This document shows, in pieces, positions 16,289 through 25,384 of a stretch of DNA of 64,000 nt; positions within the stretch are counted from its first letter, which is position 1; every line of letters starts with the position of its first letter. The position numbers were made by a program, and so were the translations under genes. The notes under the pieces were generated by a model, which did no database searches, had not been told where the DNA came from, and worked only from the letters and a program-made list of their open reading frames with translations. Location of the stretch: contig JAJEFG010000071.1 of NCBI GenBank assembly GCA_022820545.1, positions 1-64,000 of the forward strand, read 5' to 3'. The DNA is from Acidobacteriota bacterium (lineage in GTDB: Bacteria > Acidobacteriota > Vicinamibacteria > Marinacidobacterales > Marinacidobacteraceae).

Positions 16289-18718
16289 GTGCGCGTTCCG
16301 CTCCGCTGGCTCGAGACCATGGTGCCGCTGCCGGAGGACGTCGAGGCGCTCGCCCACCGGCTGACCCTGGCCGGCCTCGAGGTCACGAACATCGAGCGAA
16401 CGGGCGGCGACTGGGACCGGGTGGTCGTTGGGCGGGTCCTCGAAGTGCAGCCGCACCCGGACGCGGACCGTCTCCGGCTGGTTACCGTGGACAGGGGCGG
16501 GGAGCGGCAGACGGTCGTCTGCGGCGCCTCCAACGTGGCCGCCGGACAGGACATCGCGTTCGCCCCGGAGGGGGCGATGCTCACCGACCCGCGGACCGGA
16601 GACCTCCGCAAGCTGAAGAAGTCCCGTATCCGGGGCGTGGTGTCCGGCGGGATGGTGTGTTCCGAAGCGGAGCTGGGCCTCTCCGCCGAACACGAGGGGA
16701 TCCTCGTTCTCGACACCGGCCGGCCGCCGGGGACGCCGCTCCGGGACGTGCTCGGAGACCGGGTGTACGTGTTCGACCTCACCCCGAACCGGGCGGACGC
16801 GCTGTCCGTCCTCGGGGTGGCGCGCGAGGTGGCGGCGCTCACCGGCGCCCCGCTGACCCCGCCGGACGTCTCCACGCCGCGGCCGGGACCCGGCATCGAG
16901 GGGCGCGCCTCGGTCGAGATCGCCGATCCCGACCTCTGCCGCCGTTTCACCCTGGCTCTCATCGAGGACGTCGAGATCGCACCATCCCCCGCCTGGATGC
17001 AGGAACGGCTGACGGCCGCCGGCATGCGTCCCATCAACAACCTCGTGGACATCACCAACTACGTGATGCTCGAGCTGGGCCAGCCCGTCCACGCCTTCGA
17101 TTACGACACCGTGCGCGACCGTCACATCATCGTGCGGCGGGCGGCGGCGGGCGAAACCCTGACCACCCTGGACGGGAAGACCCACGAACTGAGTCCGGAG
17201 CGGCTGGTCATCGCGGACCCCGGGGGGGCGATCGCGCTCGCCGGGGTGATGGGGGGCCTCGAGACCGAGATCACCGATTCGACGCGGAACATCCTTCTCG
17301 AAGTCGCGAACTTCGAACCGGCGAGCGTGCGCCGCACCGCCCGCGCCTTCGACCTGCTCTCCGACGCGGCCCGGCGGTTCGCGTGGGGTCTGCCTCCGGA
17401 GCTGCCGCCGGTCGCCTCCGCGCGGGTCTGCCGGCTGCTCGCCGAGTACGCCGGTGGCCGCGTTGCGGAGGGAATGGTGGATTCCTGGCCGGTCCGGGAG
17501 CCCGGGGTCAGGATCCGTCTGCGCCGCTCGCGGATCCCCCAGGTCCTCGGGATGGAAATCCCGCCGCCGGCGGTGCGGGCGGCGCTCGACGGCCTCGGAT
17601 TCGAGGTGGAGGAGGACGAGGAGACGCTCGAGGTCGGCGTTCCCTACTGGCGCCGGGACGTGCGGGTTCCGGACGACCTCGTGGAGGAAGTCGCGCGCAT
17701 CGCGGGCTACGACGACCTTCCGGCGGCGCCGCTGGGCGGCGCCATCCCCCATCATCCGCCGATTCCCGCCCGCGACCTGCGGGAACGGGTGCGGGATCTC
17801 GCGGCCGAAGCGGCGCTCTACGAGGTACAGACCTACTCGCTCCTGTCCGATGCGGACCTTCGAGCGGTGACCCCGCCGGAGTTGCGCGACGCGCCCCTGC
17901 TCAAGGTCCGGAACCCGCTGGGCGAGGCGCGCGACACGCTCAGGACATCGCTTCGTCCCGGGGTCCTGCGGGCCGCCGCGCGCAACCTGGCCCGGGGCGC
18001 CAGGGCAGTGCGCCTGTTCGAAGTCGGAAAGTCGTATCACGCCGCACCCGGCAGCGACGACGGCCGCCCCGAGGAACGGGAGGCGGCGCTCGGGCTCATC
18101 GTGGGAAGCCGGGTGGACCGTTTCGGAAGCCCGACCGAAGAGGGGCTCGACTTCTTCGACGCCAAGGCGACGCTCGAACACGTTCTCGCAGGGCTGCGGG
18201 TCTCCCCCGGTTTTCGTCCGGCGGCCGCTTTCGGACTGCTCGAGGGACGGACGGCCGAAGTCTCCGTGGACGGCCGCGCCGTCGGCGTGCTGGGCCAGGT
18301 CCACCCCGATGCTGCCGCCGTCTTCGGGGTCGGGCAGGACGCCTTCCTGTGGGAGCTGGACCTCACGGCCCTGCTGGAAGCCGCCCCGCGAATGACGGAG
18401 CCAAAGGCCGCCGTCCCGCTGCCGCGCCATCCGTCCGCCATCGAGGACTTCGCGCTGCTGGTGGGGCCGGACGTGCTCGCCCAGGACCTCGTGCGGGAGG
18501 CGCTCGGCCACCCGCTGGTGGTGGAAGCGCGGGTTTTTGACGACTACCTGCTGGACGCCTCGGCGGCTCCTGGCGGAGCGAGGCGTTCGCTCGGTATTTC
18601 CGTCCGCTATCAGGCGCGGAACCGGACCCTGAACGACAATGACATTGCCAAGGTGCGGCGCACCATTCTGAAGCGGTTGAAGGCGAACCACGGTGCGGTC
18701 GTTCGGGAACGCGCCTGA
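16289..18718 (+). CDS. pheT: phenylalanine--tRNA ligase beta subunit
   Basis: 809 residues from GTG 16289. Domains in order: EMAP/tRNA-binding (about 39-150), B3/B4 editing domain, B5 DNA-binding-like domain, catalytic-like core and C-terminal FDX-ACB anticodon-binding domain (about 715-809, from RHPSAIEDFALLV). Partner of PheS. Its last 26 nt overlap the start of the sigma-54 activator gene, so the two may be cotranscribed. Confidence 0.95.
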   Translation: MRVPLRWLETMVPLPEDVEALAHRLTLAGLEVTNIERTGGDWDRVVVGRVLEVQPHPDADRLRLVTVDRGGERQTVVCGASNVAAGQDIAFAPEGAMLTDPRTGDLRKLKKSRIRGVVSGGMVCSEAELGLSAEHEGILVLDTGRPPGTPLRDVLGDRVYVFDLTPNRADALSVLGVAREVAALTGAPLTPPDVSTPRPGPGIEGRASVEIADPDLCRRFTLALIEDVEIAPSPAWMQERLTAAGMRPINNLVDITNYVMLELGQPVHAFDYDTVRDRHIIVRRAAAGETLTTLDGKTHELSPERLVIADPGGAIALAGVMGGLETEITDSTRNILLEVANFEPASVRRTARAFDLLSDAARRFAWGLPPELPPVASARVCRLLAEYAGGRVAEGMVDSWPVREPGVRIRLRRSRIPQVLGMEIPPPAVRAALDGLGFEVEEDEETLEVGVPYWRRDVRVPDDLVEEVARIAGYDDLPAAPLGGAIPHHPPIPARDLRERVRDLAAEAALYEVQTYSLLSDADLRAVTPPELRDAPLLKVRNPLGEARDTLRTSLRPGVLRAAARNLARGARAVRLFEVGKSYHAAPGSDDGRPEEREAALGLIVGSRVDRFGSPTEEGLDFFDAKATLEHVLAGLRVSPGFRPAAAFGLLEGRTAEVSVDGRAVGVLGQVHPDAAAVFGVGQDAFLWELDLTALLEAAPRMTEPKAAVPLPRHPSAIEDFALLVGPDVLAQDLVREALGHPLVVEARVFDDYLLDASAAPGGARRSLGISVRYQARNRTLNDNDIAKVRRTILKRLKANHGAVVRERA

Positions 18719-19694
18719 ACCGAAGCATCCTGCGGCCGGCCTGTTGGCCGCGTCGGGAGCCATGCGTTCGCTGCTCGAGGAAGCGGCGCGCGTGGCCCGC
18801 TTCCACGTGCCGGTGCTCATCGAAGGGGAGACGGGTTCGGGAAAGGAGTTGCTTGCCCGGTACGTCCATGACCGGAGTCCACGGCGAGACCGTCCGCTGG
18901 TGGCGGTGAACTGCGGCGCGCTGCCCGACGGGCTGCTGGAGGCGGAGTTCTTCGGCCACGCCCGGGGCGCGTTCACCGGGGCCGAATCGGCCCGCCCCGG
19001 GCTCTTCGAGGCCGCCGACGGAGGCACCCTGTTCCTGGACGAGGTGGGGGAGCTTCCTCCCCACGGGCAGGCGACCCTGCTCCGGGTGCTTCAGGAGCGG
19101 GAGTTCCGGCGGGTCGGAGAGATTCGGGTGCGGCGGTCCGACTTCCGCCTGATCGCGGCAACGCACCGCCCGCTCACGGACCTCGCGGCAGCGGGGACGT
19201 TCCGGCGGGACCTCTTCTACCGGCTGCGGGTCGTCCGGCTGCGCCTGCCGCCGCTCCGGGAACGGCGATCGGAGATTCCCGAGCTCGCCGCCGGCCTCCT
19301 GTCGCGGCTCGCCCGCCGGCATCGTCTGGCGCCCGCCCGGCTGTCGGCGGACGCCCTCGAGGCCCTCGTCCGCCGCGACTGGCCGGGAAACGTCCGCGAA
19401 CTGGAATCGGTCCTCGCCGAAGCGCTGATGCGGCGGCCCGGGGCCAGGGTGATCGGTCCCGAGATGGTGGCCGGAGGGGGCCCGGAGACGTCCGGTCCGG
19501 CGCCCGCGGCGCCGGACCCGCTCCACGCGGTGATGGAGATCCGCAGGCTGGCGCTCGCCCGGGCGGCCTTCGAGCGGCTCGTCCTGCTGCGCGCCCTCCA
19601 CCGCGCCGCCGGGAGCCGGATCCGCGCCGCCCACGAGCTGGGCATCTCCCGCCAGAGCCTCTGGCAGAAACTCCGCCGCCACGGAATCCCGTAG
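18693..19694 (+). CDS. stand-alone sigma-54 transcription activator (AAA+ with Fis HTH)
   Basis: 333 residues. No receiver or sensory N-terminal domain: the AAA+ core starts almost at once. Walker A GETGSGKE (45-52), the sigma-54 contact loop GAFTGA (92-97), Walker B GTLFLDE (111-117), sensor I (AATH) and arginine-finger region (FRRDLFYRL) are all intact. The C-terminal Fis-type HTH (about 305-333, RAAHELGISRQSLWQKLRR) should bind upstream DNA. GTG 18693 lies inside pheT. Lacking an input domain, it may be constitutively active or controlled by a partner or by abundance. A candidate target is the sigma-54 promoter at 54201-54216. Confidence 0.9.
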   Translation: MRSFGNAPEPKHPAAGLLAASGAMRSLLEEAARVARFHVPVLIEGETGSGKELLARYVHDRSPRRDRPLVAVNCGALPDGLLEAEFFGHARGAFTGAESARPGLFEAADGGTLFLDEVGELPPHGQATLLRVLQEREFRRVGEIRVRRSDFRLIAATHRPLTDLAAAGTFRRDLFYRLRVVRLRLPPLRERRSEIPELAAGLLSRLARRHRLAPARLSADALEALVRRDWPGNVRELESVLAEALMRRPGARVIGPEMVAGGGPETSGPAPAAPDPLHAVMEIRRLALARAAFERLVLLRALHRAAGSRIRAAHELGISRQSLWQKLRRHGIP

Positions 19695-19700
19695 GGGACC

Positions 19701-19825
19701 GCCGGTCTTCAGACCGGCACGCGGGCCGGAGGCCCGCAACCGCGTCGGGCTGTGTGTCTTGATGACGGAATGGCCTGGAACGCCGGTCTCCAGACCGGCA
19801 CCGCGGCGCTCCGCGCCGCGCACGC
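19701..19825. repeat. two copies of a paired-hairpin intergenic element
   Basis: Copy 1: GCCGGTCT-TC-AGACCGGC (19701-19718) followed by GCGGGCC-GGA-GGCCCGC (19721-19737). Copy 2: GCCGGTCT-CC-AGACCGGC (19782-19799) followed by CGCGGCGC-TCC-GCGCCGCG. The first hairpin is constant while the second has a different sequence but still pairs. The 248-nt gap 19695-19942 holds nothing else recognisable apart from the start region of the next gene. Confidence 0.8.
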
Positions 19826-19942
19826 CGCAACTCCAGCCAGCCTGATGACGTGTACCGCTGTTTCTCACGGGCGATCAGGGTAGAGAGGCGTCGTTGCGCC
19901 TTCCCATACGCTACCCGGCCCCATCCGTCCGGAGAGTCCCCA

Positions 19943-22903
19943 ATGATCCAGCGAACCTTTCTTGTGTTGGCTTCCAGCCTCCTGCTGTCAGTTCCGGTCG
20001 CCGCCCAGGAGTCCGACCAGCACGAGCCGCTGCCCGTCATGGACGACCTGCCGCTCCGCTCCATCGGGCCCGCGGTGATGGCCGGGCGAGTCTCCGACCT
20101 GGCGGTGGTGCCCGGACGCCCGTGGGAGTTCTACGCGGCCACCGCCTCGGGAGGCCTGTTCCGGACCCGGAACAACGGCGCCACCTGGGACTCCATCTTC
20201 GACCACTTCACGACCACCTCCATCGGCGCGATCGCGCTCTCCCCGTCGGATCCGGCAACCCTCTGGGTGGGCACCGGCGAGCCGGCGAACCGGCAGAGTT
20301 CGTCCTTCGGCGACGGGGTGTACGTGTCCTTCGACGGCGGGGACACCTTCCGCCACACCGGCCTTGAGGAGACCGAGCACATCGGGCGCATCGTCGCCGA
20401 CCCGGAGCGGCCGCGGCGCGCCTTCGTGGCCGCGGTGGGGCCGCTGTGGCGTTCCGGCGGCCAGCGCGGCGTCTTCCGCACGGAAGACGGCGGCGCGACC
20501 TGGGAGCACGTGCTCGACATCTCCGCCGACACCGGGGTCGTGGACCTCGAGATGGACCCCCGGAACCCGGCCATCCTCTACGCCGGCGCCTACACCCGCC
20601 GCCGGACTCCGTGGGGGTTCAACGGCGGCGGTCCGGAGGGCGGCATCTTCCGGACGACCGACGGCGGAGACACCTGGGAGCGCCTCGAGGAAGGGCTTCC
20701 CGAGGGGCCGCTCGGCCGGATCGGCCTGGAGATCGCCGGTTCCGATCCGTTGAGCGTCTTCGCGCTGGTCGAACACGCCACCGCGTCGGGGCTCTACCGC
20801 TCCCGCGACCGCGGCGCCTCCTGGGAGCGGATCTCGGACCTGAACCCACGCCCCATGTATTACTCCCACGTCGAGGTGGATCCCACCGACATCCGCCGGG
20901 TCTACGTGCTGGGTTCGCAGTTCCACATGTCCGAGGACGAAGGCCGCACCTTCTCGACCAACCGGGACATGACCCCCACCTACGACATCGGAGTCCACGG
21001 CGATCACCACGCGCTCTGGATCGACCCGGAGGCTCCCGAACACCTGCTCCTCGGCAACGACGGCGGAATCTACGAGTCGTGGGACCGGGCCGTGACCTGG
21101 AGGAAGATCAACAACATCCCGCTCACCCAGTTCTACGCGATCTCGCTGGACATGGAGACGCCCTACAACATCTACGGCGGCGCGCAGGACACCCACTCCT
21201 GGGTGGGTCCCTCCGCCACCCGCAACCAGGCCGGGATCCTGAACAGCGACTGGAGGCAGACCAACTTCGGCGACGGGATGGACCAGGAGGCGATTCCCCG
21301 GGAGCCCGGGATCGCCCTGGCGGCCTCGCAGAACGGCAATCCCGTGCGGATCGACACCGCCACGGGGAACCGGACCACCGTCCGGCCCTTCCCCGACGAG
21401 GACGAGGACCGCTACCGCTTCCACTGGCTCTCGCCGATGGCCTCTTCGCCCCACACCCCGGGGCGCCTCTACTTCGGCGGCAACCGGCTCTTCCTCTCCG
21501 ACGATCTCGGCAGCGACTGGCGCGCGACCGAGGACCTGACGCTGCGCGAGGACCGGAGCGAACTGCCCATCCTGGGGGTGCTCCCCGCCGAAGGGATGCT
21601 CTCCATGCACGACGGGGTGAGCGACTGGGGCACCCTCACCACGCTCGCGGAATCGCCGCTCGTTCCCGGCCTGATCTACGTCGGGTCCGATGACGGGCGG
21701 GTGGCCCGCTCCGACGACGACGGCCAGACCTGGGAGTTCCTCGAGGCCAGCCTGCCGCTCGAGGCGCTCCGGGCCACGATCAGCCGCGTCACCCCGTCGG
21801 CCCACCAGGAAGACCGCCTCTACGTGGCCGTTGACCGCCACCACCTCGGTGACTTCGACCCGTACATCTTCGTGTCCGAGGACCGGGGAGCCAGCTTCGC
21901 CCCGATCGCTGCGGGGCTGCCGCGGGGATGGGTCAACGACGTCGTCGAGCATCCCCAGGGTGAGAACCTGCTGGTGTCGGGCACCGAGGTCGGCGCGTTC
22001 TTCTCCTTCGACCGGGGCGGTTCCTGGGTACGGGTGGGCGGAGGACTCCCCCACGTCCCGGTGGATGACATCGAGATCCATCCGCGCGAGCGGGATCTCG
22101 TGTTCGGCACCCACGGGCGCTCCATCTACATCCTGGACGACAGCGCCCCGCTCGCCTGGCACGATCCGGAAACCACCACCGCCGAACTCTTCGAACCCCG
22201 TCCCGCGTCCATCTTCCTGCCCTGGAAGCACGAGAGCTACGAGGGCCAGGCGCGTTACGCCGGAGAGAACCCCCCGGCCGGCGTGCTCCTGACCGTGTTC
22301 CTTCCCGGTGGCGACGGGTCGGCGGGGCGGGCGCTCGAGATCCGGGACGCCACGGGCAAGGTGGTCGCGAGTCCGGCGGTCGAGGCGCGCTCCGGATTCC
22401 AGCGGATCGTCTGGGACCTCCGGGCGGGCGTCGCGCCGGAGGGCGCGCGGGGCGCCTGCGCCTCACCTCCACCGCGGGTGAGGACCGGTACCTACGAGGT
22501 CCACCTGACCGGGGCCGGGGAAACTCCGCCGGTTCCACTCGAGGTCCGGCTCGACCCTTCGGTCACGGTGAGCGAGGCAGCGTATGACCAGCGCGCCGCC
22601 TTCCTCGCGGAGATTCACGGGGCGATTCGCGAATCGTGCCGGGCGGCCGCGGCCGCCGGAGACCCGGAGAGTCTCCCGGACGCCGCCCGTGACGCCCTCC
22701 GCCAGCTCCGGCCCGGCGGCGGCTTCCGCAATCCCTCCACGCTGGCCCGTCTCGGCCGCCTGTACGGCGAGTTCACCGGCGACGACGTCCGGCAGGGCAC
22801 GCTGGACGCCCCCACGATCGTCCACCGCCGCCGGTTCGAGGCGCTGCGCACCCGGCTGAACGAGGCGATGGCGACGGTGAGCGGTTCCGGGCCACCCCGC
22901 TAG
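19943..22903 (+). CDS. secreted VPS10/sortilin-like BNR-repeat protein
   Basis: 986 residues. Signal peptide (VLASSLLLSVPVAAQ) then many beta-propeller blades with the BNR/Asp-box pattern SxDxGxTW (RTEDGGATW, RTTDGGDTW, RSRDRGASW, RSDDDGQTW), as in sortilin-type ten-bladed propellers. The C-terminal quarter (about 740-986) is a beta-sandwich plus helical tail. Function in bacteria is not established; extracellular polysaccharide or protein binding is plausible. ATG 19943 has GGAGAG 7 nt before it. Confidence 0.88.
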   Translation: MIQRTFLVLASSLLLSVPVAAQESDQHEPLPVMDDLPLRSIGPAVMAGRVSDLAVVPGRPWEFYAATASGGLFRTRNNGATWDSIFDHFTTTSIGAIALSPSDPATLWVGTGEPANRQSSSFGDGVYVSFDGGDTFRHTGLEETEHIGRIVADPERPRRAFVAAVGPLWRSGGQRGVFRTEDGGATWEHVLDISADTGVVDLEMDPRNPAILYAGAYTRRRTPWGFNGGGPEGGIFRTTDGGDTWERLEEGLPEGPLGRIGLEIAGSDPLSVFALVEHATASGLYRSRDRGASWERISDLNPRPMYYSHVEVDPTDIRRVYVLGSQFHMSEDEGRTFSTNRDMTPTYDIGVHGDHHALWIDPEAPEHLLLGNDGGIYESWDRAVTWRKINNIPLTQFYAISLDMETPYNIYGGAQDTHSWVGPSATRNQAGILNSDWRQTNFGDGMDQEAIPREPGIALAASQNGNPVRIDTATGNRTTVRPFPDEDEDRYRFHWLSPMASSPHTPGRLYFGGNRLFLSDDLGSDWRATEDLTLREDRSELPILGVLPAEGMLSMHDGVSDWGTLTTLAESPLVPGLIYVGSDDGRVARSDDDGQTWEFLEASLPLEALRATISRVTPSAHQEDRLYVAVDRHHLGDFDPYIFVSEDRGASFAPIAAGLPRGWVNDVVEHPQGENLLVSGTEVGAFFSFDRGGSWVRVGGGLPHVPVDDIEIHPRERDLVFGTHGRSIYILDDSAPLAWHDPETTTAELFEPRPASIFLPWKHESYEGQARYAGENPPAGVLLTVFLPGGDGSAGRALEIRDATGKVVASPAVEARSGFQRIVWDLRAGVAPEGARGACASPPPRVRTGTYEVHLTGAGETPPVPLEVRLDPSVTVSEAAYDQRAAFLAEIHGAIRESCRAAAAAGDPESLPDAARDALRQLRPGGGFRNPSTLARLGRLYGEFTGDDVRQGTLDAPTIVHRRRFEALRTRLNEAMATVSGSGPPR

Positions 22904-22940
22904 CGGGGTACTCCGGCCCAGGCGGGGGTCTCCACGCCGG

Positions 22941-22961
22941 AGGCATGTGCTGTACATGCCT
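22941..22961. promoter_or_regulatory. perfect palindrome, probable operator of the Hip pair
   Basis: AGGCATGT-GCTGT-ACATGCCT is an 8+8 perfect inverted repeat 45 nt before the start of the HTH gene. Self-repression through such operators is usual for HipB-type antitoxins. A second, shorter inverted repeat (TTGCT/AGCAA) lies at 22971-22986. Confidence 0.6.
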
Positions 22962-22990
22962 TGAAATGGATTGCTAAAGGCAGCAAAGAC

Positions 22991-22996
22991 TAAAAT
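22991..22996 (+). promoter_or_regulatory. TAAAAT -10-like box of the Hip pair
   Basis: TAAAAT lies 10 nt before ATG 23007 in the most AT-rich stretch of this region. A -35 is not clear; TTGCTA at 22971-22976 would be closer than ideal. Confidence 0.45.
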
Positions 22997-23006
22997 ATGG
23001 GTTGTT

Positions 23007-23324
23007 ATGTCCAAACCACTGACGCCTTCGGCGGCGCGTGCGCTGCGCTCGCTGGGTCGGGACGTGCGGATCGCCCGCAAGAAACGTCGGATGCCCATGG
23101 CGGACTTCGCCGAGCGCATGGGTGTTTCACTCGGAACCCTCGGCCGGCTGGAGAGGGGCGAGCCGGGCGTCTCACTGGGCGCCCTCGCCATGGCGCTGCT
23201 CGTCCTCGGGGAGCTGCGTCGCCTCGACGAACTGCTGGACGTCTCCCGGGACGATACCGGGCTCTTGCTCGACGTATCAGCCCTCCCGCAGCGCATCCGC
23301 CGCCCGGGGCCGCCCCGGGGGTAG
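23007..23324 (+). CDS. hipB: HipB-like HTH (XRE family) antitoxin/regulator
   Basis: 105 residues. A lambda-repressor-like helix-turn-helix (about 15-70: DVRIARKKRRMPMADFAERMGVS, then TLGRLERGE) is followed by a short basic C-terminal tail. It is 9 nt upstream of a HipA-domain gene, the standard antitoxin-toxin order. ATG 23007 fits the -10 box; the frame is open a little further upstream via TTG 22971, which would lie within the promoter. It is expected to bind the palindrome at 22941-22961. Confidence 0.8.
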   Translation: MSKPLTPSAARALRSLGRDVRIARKKRRMPMADFAERMGVSLGTLGRLERGEPGVSLGALAMALLVLGELRRLDELLDVSRDDTGLLLDVSALPQRIRRPGPPRG

Positions 23325-23333
23325 ACGACGACC

Positions 23334-24569
23334 ATGCCCAAGTCCACACGCACCGTCCGGGTAGCGCTCGGGGAGGCGCTCCGTGAGGTCGGCGAGCTCA
23401 CGTTCGAGTCGGACGGCCGCCGGGAAACGAGCATGTTCCGCTACTCCCCGGCATGGCTGGAAGATGCGGCGCGCTTTGCCATTGCGCCGGGATTACCACT
23501 CTCCGAAGGACGGTTCTTCGCATCCGGCTCGGGGACGGATCGCCGGTCGGCGCTCTCGGGGGTCTTCAGGGACGGGGCGCCGGACGCGTGGGGACGGGGG
23601 CTCATCCGGCGGGCGTTCGCCGGGACCCTCTCCGAGTTCGATTACCTCCTGGCCGTGAACGATGAGACCCGGCAGGGTTCGATTCGCTACCTCGAGGAAG
23701 AAGGCTCACCACTCGCCCCTCCCGAAGCGACGTTTCCCCTGGGAGCACTTTCGGAGCTACGGCGGTTGGCTGGCGCCCACGATTTGAGCGGTCCTGATCG
23801 GCGCGCCCTGGTGCGAAGCGCCGGTTCCCTCGGCGGTGCGCGCCCCAAGGCGAGCCTGCGGGATCAGGACGACTGGCTGCTCGTCGCGAAGTTCACCACC
23901 CGACAGGACACGCGGCCGATCGAGCGAGTCGAGGTTGCGACGCTCGAGCTTGCCCGGAGCGTCGGCATCGATGCGGCGAGAGCCCGGATCGCCCTTCCGG
24001 AATCCGAATTGCCGGTCGCCTTGATCCGGCGATTCGATCGGACGAGCGCAGACCGGGTCCACTACCTGTCGGCGCTGTCGTTCCTCGACCTCGACCCCGG
24101 AGCCGTCGCCTTCTACACGGACATTGCCGACGCTCTTCGCGTCCACGCCGCCGAACCGCTCCAGCAGCTCACCGAGCTTTATCGCCGCATCCTGTTCACC
24201 ATTCTGGTGGCGAATGGCGACGATCACCTGAAGAACCACGGCCTCCTGTATGCGGGGGCTGGCCGCTTTGTTCTCGCGCCGGCGTTCGACGTGAACCCCG
24301 AGCCCCACCGTCATCGCCATCTCGAAACCGGGATCAGCGAACTCAGCGGCAACGAAGCGTCGCTGGAGGCGGCGCTCGAAGCCGCGCCTTTCTTCGAGGT
24401 GCGGCGCGATCAGGCGGCGGCAACAGCAGCCGGCATGGCTTCCACGATCCGGCACGAATGGCGCGGCCGCCTCGCTGCCGTTGGCCTCCGTGATGAGCAG
24501 ATCCGATCCTATGAACCCGCGTTCGAGAACGAGGAGGCTCGATGGGCGCTCAGAATCCCGCCGCGGTAA
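23334..24569 (+). CDS. hipA: HipA-like serine/threonine kinase toxin
   Basis: 411 residues, close to E. coli HipA (440). The segment SLGGARPKA matches the HipA P-loop/autophosphorylation region, NGDDHLKNHGLL is the catalytic loop (Asp, Lys and Asn present), and FDVNP is the metal-binding Asp motif. HipA kinases phosphorylate glutamyl- or related tRNA synthetases and cause growth arrest. All catalytic residues appear intact. The 3' end overlaps the convergent glycosyltransferase gene by 20 nt. Confidence 0.88.
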   Translation: MPKSTRTVRVALGEALREVGELTFESDGRRETSMFRYSPAWLEDAARFAIAPGLPLSEGRFFASGSGTDRRSALSGVFRDGAPDAWGRGLIRRAFAGTLSEFDYLLAVNDETRQGSIRYLEEEGSPLAPPEATFPLGALSELRRLAGAHDLSGPDRRALVRSAGSLGGARPKASLRDQDDWLLVAKFTTRQDTRPIERVEVATLELARSVGIDAARARIALPESELPVALIRRFDRTSADRVHYLSALSFLDLDPGAVAFYTDIADALRVHAAEPLQQLTELYRRILFTILVANGDDHLKNHGLLYAGAGRFVLAPAFDVNPEPHRHRHLETGISELSGNEASLEAALEAAPFFEVRRDQAAATAAGMASTIRHEWRGRLAAVGLRDEQIRSYEPAFENEEARWALRIPPR

Positions 24570-25296
24570 GGACTTCTGCCGTGCGGTGGGGACGTACCGC
24601 CGCGTCCAGCGCCCGGATGGAGGCCGCGAGGCGCGGCAGGTCTTCGGGCCGGTCCACGTCCCAATGGCCGGCCAGTTCGCCGAACGTGAGGCCGGCGCGC
24701 CGGGCAGCTTCGGCGGTGGCCTGCCCGACGGCCCCGGTGCCCCACGGAATGCCGGCGAACAGCGTTCCGAACGCCGCCGGCGGCGCCCGCCCGAGCGCGA
24801 GGCCGATCAAGACGTAGCCGCCGTCCTCGGCGGGGACGACGAGCGCGTCCCGGTCCGCCAGGCCGGAGAACGCGGCCTCCACCAGCGGCACGGGGAGCAG
24901 GGGAGCGTCCGAGCCGATGATGACGAGGCGTCCGATTCCGTCCCGCCGCGCCTCCCGGGCGGCGCGGGCGAGCCGCTCGCCCAGGTTCCCGGGGCCCTGG
25001 CTGGTGACGGCCCAACCTGTCGGGACCTCCAGGGCTCCGGACGCGAGCCGTCCGTCGTAGCGGACTTCCAGCGAGAGCGGCGTGGCTTCCGGGGCCGCGG
25101 CGCCCAAGGTGTGATCCAGCCGTTCGAGAAGGTCCTCCGTCATGGCGCGCTGGAGCGCCGCCGCCTGGTCCGCGGTGAGCGGGGGGACGAGCCGGGTCTT
25201 GGCCTTGCCGGGTTCGGGAATGCGTGTGAAGACGGAGAGGCGGTGCGTAGCCGTGAGGGAACCGGAGTGGCGAATGTCCGATCTGCGCGCGTTCAC
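24550..25296 (-). CDS. GT-A family glycosyltransferase (TIGR04282/DUF2064)
   Basis: 248 residues. Opens with the nucleotide-diphosphate-sugar binding pattern VFTRIPEPGKAKTRL, then VIIGSDAPLLP and VPAEDGGYVLIGL, matching the DUF2064 group of glycosyltransferases related to MobA and GlmU nucleotidyltransferases. It may act in envelope glycan or cofactor synthesis; substrate unknown. GTG 25296 is the furthest plausible start, and a shorter start within the first 16 residues cannot be excluded. Confidence 0.8.
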   Translation of the reverse strand: MNARRSDIRHSGSLTATHRLSVFTRIPEPGKAKTRLVPPLTADQAAALQRAMTEDLLERLDHTLGAAAPEATPLSLEVRYDGRLASGALEVPTGWAVTSQGPGNLGERLARAAREARRDGIGRLVIIGSDAPLLPVPLVEAAFSGLADRDALVVPAEDGGYVLIGLALGRAPPAAFGTLFAGIPWGTGAVGQATAEAARRAGLTFGELAGHWDVDRPEDLPRLAASIRALDAAVRPHRTAEVLTAAGF

Positions 25297-25334
25297 ATTG
25301 CAACTCCGGCGCCGTTACGACGGAGCACCGTACC

Positions 25335-25384
25335 GTTTCGCTGGGCTTTGCCCAGCGATGCCGGCCGGAGGCCGGCGCTCCGAA
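25335..25384 (+). repeat. paired-hairpin intergenic element
   Basis: GTTTCG then GCTGGGC-TTT-GCCCAGC then GATGCCGGCC-GGA-GGCCGGC and GCTCCGA. It ends next to the stop codon (25385) of the beta-propeller gene. The first stem differs in sequence from those at 90-105 and 48692-48737, but all pair. Confidence 0.8.

Noticed and set aside
19695-25384. Mobile element around the Hip pair
   Set aside because: No transposase, integrase, terminal repeats or target duplication seen; base composition is like its neighbours.
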